A DNA stretch of 35,178 bases, from NCBI GenBank assembly GCA_964368625.1, contig CAYJBH010000031.1, positions 1 through 35,178 on the forward strand. The letters are read 5' to 3'. The notes beneath the pieces are model-generated. The model did no database searches. It saw only the letters and a list, made by a program, of their open reading frames with translations, and had not been told where the DNA came from. Every line of letters starts with the position of its first letter. The first letter of the stretch is position 1. Position numbers and translations under genes: made by a program. The DNA comes from CAYJBH01 sp964368625 (GTDB lineage: Bacteria > Bacillota > Clostridia > Oscillospirales > Ruminococcaceae). Positions 30,624-35,178 of this stretch are shown here, piece by piece.

Positions 30624-30869
30624 TTAATCTTTTAAATAATCCGTTAGTAATGCTCGTAACAGGTCGTCTCTGTCTATCTTTCTAATCTTATTTCTTGCAC
30701 CGTTATGCGTGGTTATATATGTTGGATCTTCAGAAAGAATATAACCTACAATCTGATTAATAGGATTGTATCCTTTCTCTTTAAGTGCCTTATAAACCTC
30801 GGTAAGTGCAACCTTAATCTCATCGCCATCTTCATCGAAAATGCTAAATATTGTGGTTAATTCACTCAT
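30624..30869 (-). CDS. ireB: IreB-family regulatory protein (UPF0297)
   Basis: The 81-residue protein matches IreB along its length: TTIFSIFDEDGDEIKVALTE, VYKALKEKGYNPINQIVGYI, SEDPTYITTHNGARNKIRK and the end DRDDLLRALLTDYL. By family knowledge (Enterococcus faecalis) IreB is a small dimeric protein phosphorylated on threonines by the PASTA kinase IreK and affects cephalosporin resistance and cell-envelope control. The kinase and phosphatase genes are not in the window. It is first gene of a two-gene minus-strand operon. Confidence 0.92.
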   Translation of the reverse strand: MSELTTIFSIFDEDGDEIKVALTEVYKALKEKGYNPINQIVGYILSEDPTYITTHNGARNKIRKIDRDDLLRALLTDYLKD

Positions 30870-30900
30870 AGACTACCTCTATACATTCCCTATATTTATA

Positions 30901-30929
30901 AGTATATCCTAACATGGTGAAAAAATCAA
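30901..30929 (-). promoter_or_regulatory. Predicted ireB promoter
   Basis: Minus-strand TTGATT (30929-30924), 17 bases, TATACT (30906-30901). Confidence 0.55.
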
Positions 30930-30960
30930 GTATTTTGAGCCTATATTTTAAATTATAGCA

Positions 30961-30993
30961 AAAAACATCGAGGTTACTTACCTCGATGTTTTT
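30961..30993 (-). terminator. Terminator of the large surface-protein gene
   Basis: Perfect 14-base arms (30961-30974 and 30980-30993) around a 5-base loop, 12 bases after the stop codon, with six T residues on the minus strand. Confidence 0.85.
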
Positions 30994-31005
30994 TAACTTT
31001 AAATA

Positions 31006-34000
31006 TTAGTTTACGCTTGTCTGTGGGTTAGAGTGTCCACCAATGTAGAACTTAGCAAAACCAAATGTACCGTCCTTACCAACAACATGAATGGTATGTT
31101 CGCCGTTTGCAAGGGTTGAGGTGAAGCTGGATTTTAGGGTTACAATAACGCTTCCGTAAGCAATATCTGCCACAGCATTCATATCTACTGCCATACCATC
31201 AATCCAAAGCCCTGCAAGGTTTTCTGCTGTCATCTCATGGAAGGTAAAGGTTGGCGTTGAGCCTCTAGCTACATTGATTATAGCTCCGTTAGCAGTTTCT
31301 GCAGCTGGGAATACAGTTTGAGGTATAACAACACCTGTTCCCGGAACTACCGGAGGTGCAATGTAATCGGTAATCTCATAGGTAAATATGATATTAAAAT
31401 CAGCATAGTTGTGAGATTCGATTCTTGCGGTAAATGATACGGTATCGCCCTTATCGGTTACCTTATCGAGGCCGTCAACAAGATTAAACTTAATTGTTTT
31501 TGCAGTTAAATCAACTGTTGGGGTAATTGTAGGATCGAGAAGAGAGTGTGTTGCATCGTCAACAACAATACCTGCGATGCTTATATCACTTGAACCGGCA
31601 TTTGAAGGAATTTTTGTTGCAAAGTTAACGGTTTGTTCATCAACGTTATTCCAAAGAATAGGAACGGTTACAGCAACGTCTGCTATAGTTTTCTCTGTAA
31701 TAGATGCAGCATTATTAATATTTAATGTTGGAGTAGATAGCTTATAGTTCTTAGCTGTTGCAGTGCCGGCTTTAAGCGTCACAGTTAAGGTTGCATCCTT
31801 GGCTGCACCAACATCAATTGTGTCGTAAGTACCTGTTGCGGTATAGTCGCTTGCAGGTGGAATAGGTGCACCGGCCGGTATTCCTGTAAAGGTTACTGTG
31901 CTTGCGGTTGCTTTGTTATTACCATCAAAAGTCTTTGTAACAAGAGCTGTGTCAGGTGCAATAATAGCCTGAGCTACGGTAAAGGATTTAGTAGCAGATC
32001 CGGTGTAGTTACCTGTACCATCAATTTTTAAGGTATAATTACCTGCATCTGTTGCTTTATCGGTAACTCCGCTAACGGTGTAGTCGGTAGTTAAGTTTAA
32101 TGGAGTTGAGTTTAAGGTAACCGAGGTTATACCTTGGGTTTGCTCTGCTCCTGTATATGTTAATGCTGTTCCAAGAACTATGGATGCAGAGGCAATTGAT
32201 GCCTGATTAATTGTGAAGGTATCGGTTGCGGTGAAGATGTGTGTATCACTTTCTTTTCTTGCTGTTACAGTATATGTACCTGCGGCTGTAGGAGCCGCTG
32301 CAACCGGACCGTAAGCTGTAACACCGTCTGCTAAAGTTCCTGAATATGTGTATGTTGCAGCAGCATCTTCGGATAGGTTGGTGTTATTTGTTGTTGGGTT
32401 AGTAAATCTATAGCTTAGTGTTCCACCGTATGTTATGTCGGCTACAGAAACCTGCATTGAGGAAGTATCGGTTATCTTATCAACCATCTTAAAGTAAATT
32501 ATAATGCTGTTAGATACACCATACTCATTATCGCCACCGTTGTTAACATTTATTGTATCGGTATATACGGTTACTGCAAAGGTTTCATCGGTTACACCGT
32601 TTGTTGTTGTAATCTTGCTACCTCTGTTACCATTTTCTATGGCAGCAGTTCCTGCTGTTGTAGGAGCAGTTGTTATGGTACCGATAATTTTGGCAGCGTT
32701 AGGTGTGCCGGTTACTAGGTTAATGAGATCTATATCACCGCCATTCTTAACAATTTCATAAGGCTTGGTATCAGTATAGGCAGTTGCAATTGATGGAGTC
32801 GCTGTGGTAATATCAGCTGTTACAGTGGTGGATGCAGGAAGTGTGTAGTTAGCAGCACTTGTACCCTGTAGTGTGAAAGAGGATGCCGGGAAGGTTACGT
32901 TAATGCCGGTTCCTACATACTCTGATGCAAATGTTCCTGTTCCGTAGGAGCTACTTAGATAAATCTCAGCTGCCGTATCAAACGAAGCTAGTCCGCTTAT
33001 AGAAGCTGTAGCAACCTGAGCAGTTGTGTTGTGATTGTAAGCTTTATTGCTTGCAGTTACTGTTAAACCAAGTTCCTTTTTAGCAAAGGTTAGACCGGTA
33101 GCATTGCCTGTTCCGGAATGGGTTGTGCTTCCGTAGGCACAGGTTATAACAACAGGTGCAGTTGTAGCCTCTTTAACGGTTACCTTTTTAACATTATCTT
33201 CAGGTGTTCCTCTGTCGTCGTCTGCAAATTCTACAGCGGTTGTTGATCCGGAAGAAACCGACCAGTCAAATGTATCGCCTGCAGTACCGAGAGGAGCAAC
33301 AACTGCCTTAGCGTAGAATACATCGCCATATTTAAGGGTTGAGGTATCTAATGGTGAACCATCTGCATTAATGAAGCTAACTGTTACGGTAGAAACCTCT
33401 CCTTGAATTGCTGGGATTGTTACGTTAGCAGTTGCAGTGTTTGCTTCACTATCTGTATAGGTGATTACAAGAGGTGTGCTGGTTGCTACTGTTGCTGTAG
33501 GTGTGCCTGTTATAGCACCGCTGGTAGAATCTAGCGATAATCCGGCAGGTAAAGTGCCTGAAGTTAGCTTAAATCCATCAACAGTTGCAGCAGTACCGGT
33601 ACCACCGGTTACGCTAGGATAAATATTAAATGCTGTAGATACTTTTGGTGCAGTAGGAATATTCGAGTAGCTAACCTGTGGCTCTGCATAAACAGTTATA
33701 GTAGATGCAGAAATTGCAGGTGTACCACCTGTATGAACATTAGCCTTTGGCTGTACTCGTGCAAAGAAATAGTAAGTACCGGGAGCAATATTCTCGAACA
33801 CGTTAGAAGCCTGCCATGTAGTGGGTGCTCCTGTAGTAGTGTTCATTCCATACTCAACTGTTTGGTCGGTAACAGATTGTGCAGTTATAGTTACCTTATT
33901 TCTATCAGATTTTACAACTGCAGGAGTTGATACATTGTTAGTAGCATCGGTGTATGCCGGGAGTGCAAGTGTTATCGAGCCTGTATCAAGAATCGGAGAA

Positions 34001-34632
34001 GCTAAACCTGGAGTATCAGGAGTAGTTCCATCACCATTGCCAATCTTATAGTTTAACGAACCGCTTTCGGCAACCTGAATTACAGAAGTAGTGATATCTG
34101 GAATTTCATTATAGGTTGAAAAACGTATATTTGCTGTTGTTAAATTTGCACTATCAAAATCTTGGTCAGTATATGCTAAAAATACTCCACCTAGATTTGT
34201 TGCTGTAGCAACCGGAGCAGCCATCAGAGCATTACGACTGAAAGCCACTGCAACCATATTACCAGTTTTACGTGCCTTTATGTTATGTAGCATAAATTGA
34301 CTAGGTACTGTTCCAACAAGAGCACCATCAACAGTTGTCGCAGTAGCAGAAGAAATAAAATCATCTGCATAAACTGCATTTGTAGTGTTGTTTAAAAGGT
34401 CAAAAATCGTATCATCATACGAAAATGTAAGGTTCGCAACCTGTACGTTTGCTGTGCCACTAGTTAGATAATAATCTACCTGTATACCCTTTAACCCATC
34501 TAGAGTTGTTTCGGTTAACCGAATTTCACTAGTAAAATCAGATGGTGCGGCAAATGTTTGTACAGTGAACATGCTAATCAGTAGCACAATTCCTGACATA
34601 ATTACTAACAATCTCTTAAAATTCATCTTCAC
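31006..34632 (-). CDS. Large secreted surface protein with Ig-like, YDG and MBG-type repeats (1208 aa)
   Basis: A signal peptide is clear (KRLLVIMSGIVLLISMFTVQ, cleavage near FAAPSD). The rest is a chain of beta-rich modules. About 33-205 is a cohesin-like or related beta-sandwich (VANLTFSYDDTIFDLLN). About 330-410 is a He_PIG-type domain (SGTLPAGLSLDSTSGAITGT). About 520-610 and 885-975 look like YDG domains (SNKAYNHNTTAQVATASISG; VTKTFDGNNKATASTVTFTG). About 720-880 look like MBG-type repeats (YTGAEQTQGITSVTLN). About 1100-1195 is a short X2-like sandwich (YGSVIVTLKSSFTSTLANGE). There is no LPxTG motif or SLH domain, so attachment is unclear. Domain names rest on resemblance and the borders are rough. 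AGGAG precedes the start. The dockerin gene lies 37 bases upstream on the same strand, so they are probably co-transcribed. Confidence 0.88.
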   Translation of the reverse strand: MKMNFKRLLVIMSGIVLLISMFTVQTFAAPSDFTSEIRLTETTLDGLKGIQVDYYLTSGTANVQVANLTFSYDDTIFDLLNNTTNAVYADDFISSATATTVDGALVGTVPSQFMLHNIKARKTGNMVAVAFSRNALMAAPVATATNLGGVFLAYTDQDFDSANLTTANIRFSTYNEIPDITTSVIQVAESGSLNYKIGNGDGTTPDTPGLASPILDTGSITLALPAYTDATNNVSTPAVVKSDRNKVTITAQSVTDQTVEYGMNTTTGAPTTWQASNVFENIAPGTYYFFARVQPKANVHTGGTPAISASTITVYAEPQVSYSNIPTAPKVSTAFNIYPSVTGGTGTAATVDGFKLTSGTLPAGLSLDSTSGAITGTPTATVATSTPLVITYTDSEANTATANVTIPAIQGEVSTVTVSFINADGSPLDTSTLKYGDVFYAKAVVAPLGTAGDTFDWSVSSGSTTAVEFADDDRGTPEDNVKKVTVKEATTAPVVITCAYGSTTHSGTGNATGLTFAKKELGLTVTASNKAYNHNTTAQVATASISGLASFDTAAEIYLSSSYGTGTFASEYVGTGINVTFPASSFTLQGTSAANYTLPASTTVTADITTATPSIATAYTDTKPYEIVKNGGDIDLINLVTGTPNAAKIIGTITTAPTTAGTAAIENGNRGSKITTTNGVTDETFAVTVYTDTINVNNGGDNEYGVSNSIIIYFKMVDKITDTSSMQVSVADITYGGTLSYRFTNPTTNNTNLSEDAAATYTYSGTLADGVTAYGPVAAAPTAAGTYTVTARKESDTHIFTATDTFTINQASIASASIVLGTALTYTGAEQTQGITSVTLNSTPLNLTTDYTVSGVTDKATDAGNYTLKIDGTGNYTGSATKSFTVAQAIIAPDTALVTKTFDGNNKATASTVTFTGIPAGAPIPPASDYTATGTYDTIDVGAAKDATLTVTLKAGTATAKNYKLSTPTLNINNAASITEKTIADVAVTVPILWNNVDEQTVNFATKIPSNAGSSDISIAGIVVDDATHSLLDPTITPTVDLTAKTIKFNLVDGLDKVTDKGDTVSFTARIESHNYADFNIIFTYEITDYIAPPVVPGTGVVIPQTVFPAAETANGAIINVARGSTPTFTFHEMTAENLAGLWIDGMAVDMNAVADIAYGSVIVTLKSSFTSTLANGEHTIHVVGKDGTFGFAKFYIGGHSNPQTSVN

Positions 34633-34669
34633 TCCTTAAAAAAATTATAGGACAATTTACAATAGTGTA

Positions 34670-35178
34670 TCAACTAAACGGTATTGGTGACAGCACATAC
34701 GAGAAGCCATAAGCAAATGCTAAAAAGTCGTCTGAGTTTACACTTCCGTTACCGTCAATATCTGCTAATGGGTTATAGGAAGGATTACCGTTAAATCCAT
34801 CGGCAAATATTAAGAAATCATCACTATTAACAGTATTAGTATCATTAAAGTCTCCGGCAACCATACTTATAGTGCTAATTGCGCTATTACTGTGCTCTGT
34901 TAAATCAATTGGTTCAACACCTATCTCAACACCTGTTATTGTATAATCCAGATGTCCATCCTTTTCAAACACAAGGTCATATGTTCCCGGTTCAACGTCT
35001 AACAGTTCAAACGTATTATTTGCAACCCCAGAACCTGAACCTGTACCAACGTTCGTGCTCTTTATCTCGCTTCCATCCTGCATCAACTTAACCGTTATTT
35101 CATTTTTAGGATTATAGCTTGAGATTGCACCATTAACCGTTACACCGTTAACATCAGCATTTGTAAAGTAAAGAACTA
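34670..35178 (-). CDS. Dockerin-bearing extracellular protein (5' end missing)
   Basis: The frame is open to the window end; the apparent start near 35086 is only an internal TTG, and the preceding residues (VNGAISSYNPKNEITVKLMQ) are part of the same domain. The visible N-terminal part is a small beta domain of the carboxypeptidase-regulatory type (SYNPKN, TFELLDVEPGTYDLVFEKDG). The C-terminal 60 residues are a dockerin with two calcium-loop repeats, DFNDTNTVNSDDFLIF and DIDGNGSVNSDDFLAF. The protein probably carries a catalytic or binding domain further upstream, outside the window. It lies 37 bases before the large surface-protein gene in the same direction. Confidence 0.85.
   Translation of the reverse strand, partial: VLYFTNADVNGVTVNGAISSYNPKNEITVKLMQDGSEIKSTNVGTGSGSGVANNTFELLDVEPGTYDLVFEKDGHLDYTITGVEIGVEPIDLTEHSNSAISTISMVAGDFNDTNTVNSDDFLIFADGFNGNPSYNPLADIDGNGSVNSDDFLAFAYGFSYVLSPIPFS

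Noticed and set aside
1..35178. CRISPR array, tRNA or rRNA genes
   Set aside because: I found no regularly spaced repeats, no tRNA-like cloverleaf in the gaps and no rRNA sequence; a covariance search could still reveal a missed tRNA.

Overview
The window looks like a chromosomal segment of a low-GC, Gram-positive anaerobe of the class Clostridia, probably near the Oscillospiraceae/Ruminococcaceae. This is an inference from gene content. It carries an IreB-family protein, a RibU riboflavin ECF subunit behind an FMN riboswitch, an adenosylcobalamin-dependent (class II) ribonucleotide reductase, an anaerobic sulfatase-maturase-type radical SAM protein, an LTA-synthase-like protein, dockerin-bearing surface proteins and AGGAG-type ribosome binding sites. 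I saw no rRNA, tRNA, CRISPR array, phage genes or intact insertion sequence.

Layout. (1) 1-1530: 3' part of a secreted GLUG-repeat protein ending in a dockerin. (2) 1531-2149: a 619-base gap with no convincing gene but a dense series of hairpins, three of them shaped like + strand terminators. (3) 2150-7717: a hexuronate locus with uxaC and a LacI-family regulator on the minus strand, and a divergent uxaA-uxaB operon. Two matching LacI-type operators sit just downstream of the two divergent promoters. (4) 7709-7906: the decayed C-terminal end of an AraC-family regulator, wedged between uxaB and nrdJ. (5) 7907-13403, minus strand: nrdJ, a membrane-anchored glycerophosphodiester phosphodiesterase, an MFS transporter, and ribU under an FMN riboswitch. 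(6) 13448-19182: a small charged protein, an LTA-synthase-like protein, btuR (convergent, overlapping) and a P-type Ca2+-ATPase. (7) 19188-22479: an AraC regulator divergent from a URO-D/MtaA-like protein, and an MscS channel. (8) 22547-28397: an anSME-like radical SAM protein followed by three consecutive cyclic-di-GMP proteins (PAS-GAF-GGDEF-EAL and two membrane GGDEF proteins). (9) 28485-30220: a metallo-beta-lactamase-fold protein with a degenerate metal motif, and an XRE + ImmA/IrrE protease pair. (10) 30321-30869: ireB and a small conserved-looking protein. (11) 31006-35178: two secreted or surface genes on the minus strand, one very large with Ig-like repeats and one with a dockerin, truncated by the window end.

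How the genes work together. uxaC, uxaA and uxaB convert glucuronate and galacturonate to 2-keto-3-deoxygluconate, which fits pectin or glucuronide use together with dockerin-type surface proteins. Cobalamin is a recurring theme: NrdJ needs adenosylcobalamin, BtuR makes it, and the URO-D/MtaA-like protein belongs to a superfamily with many corrinoid-linked methyltransferases. The cyclic-di-GMP run could both make and degrade the messenger. Its output is not visible here, although surface adhesion or fibre-degrading proteins are an obvious candidate.

I did not find a clearly new multi-gene system. The best leads are the hairpin-rich gap at 1531-2149, the metallo-beta-lactamase-fold protein that has lost its HxHxDH motif, the AraC remnant, the orphan URO-D/AraC pair, and the possible cohesin-like/dockerin pairing at the right end.
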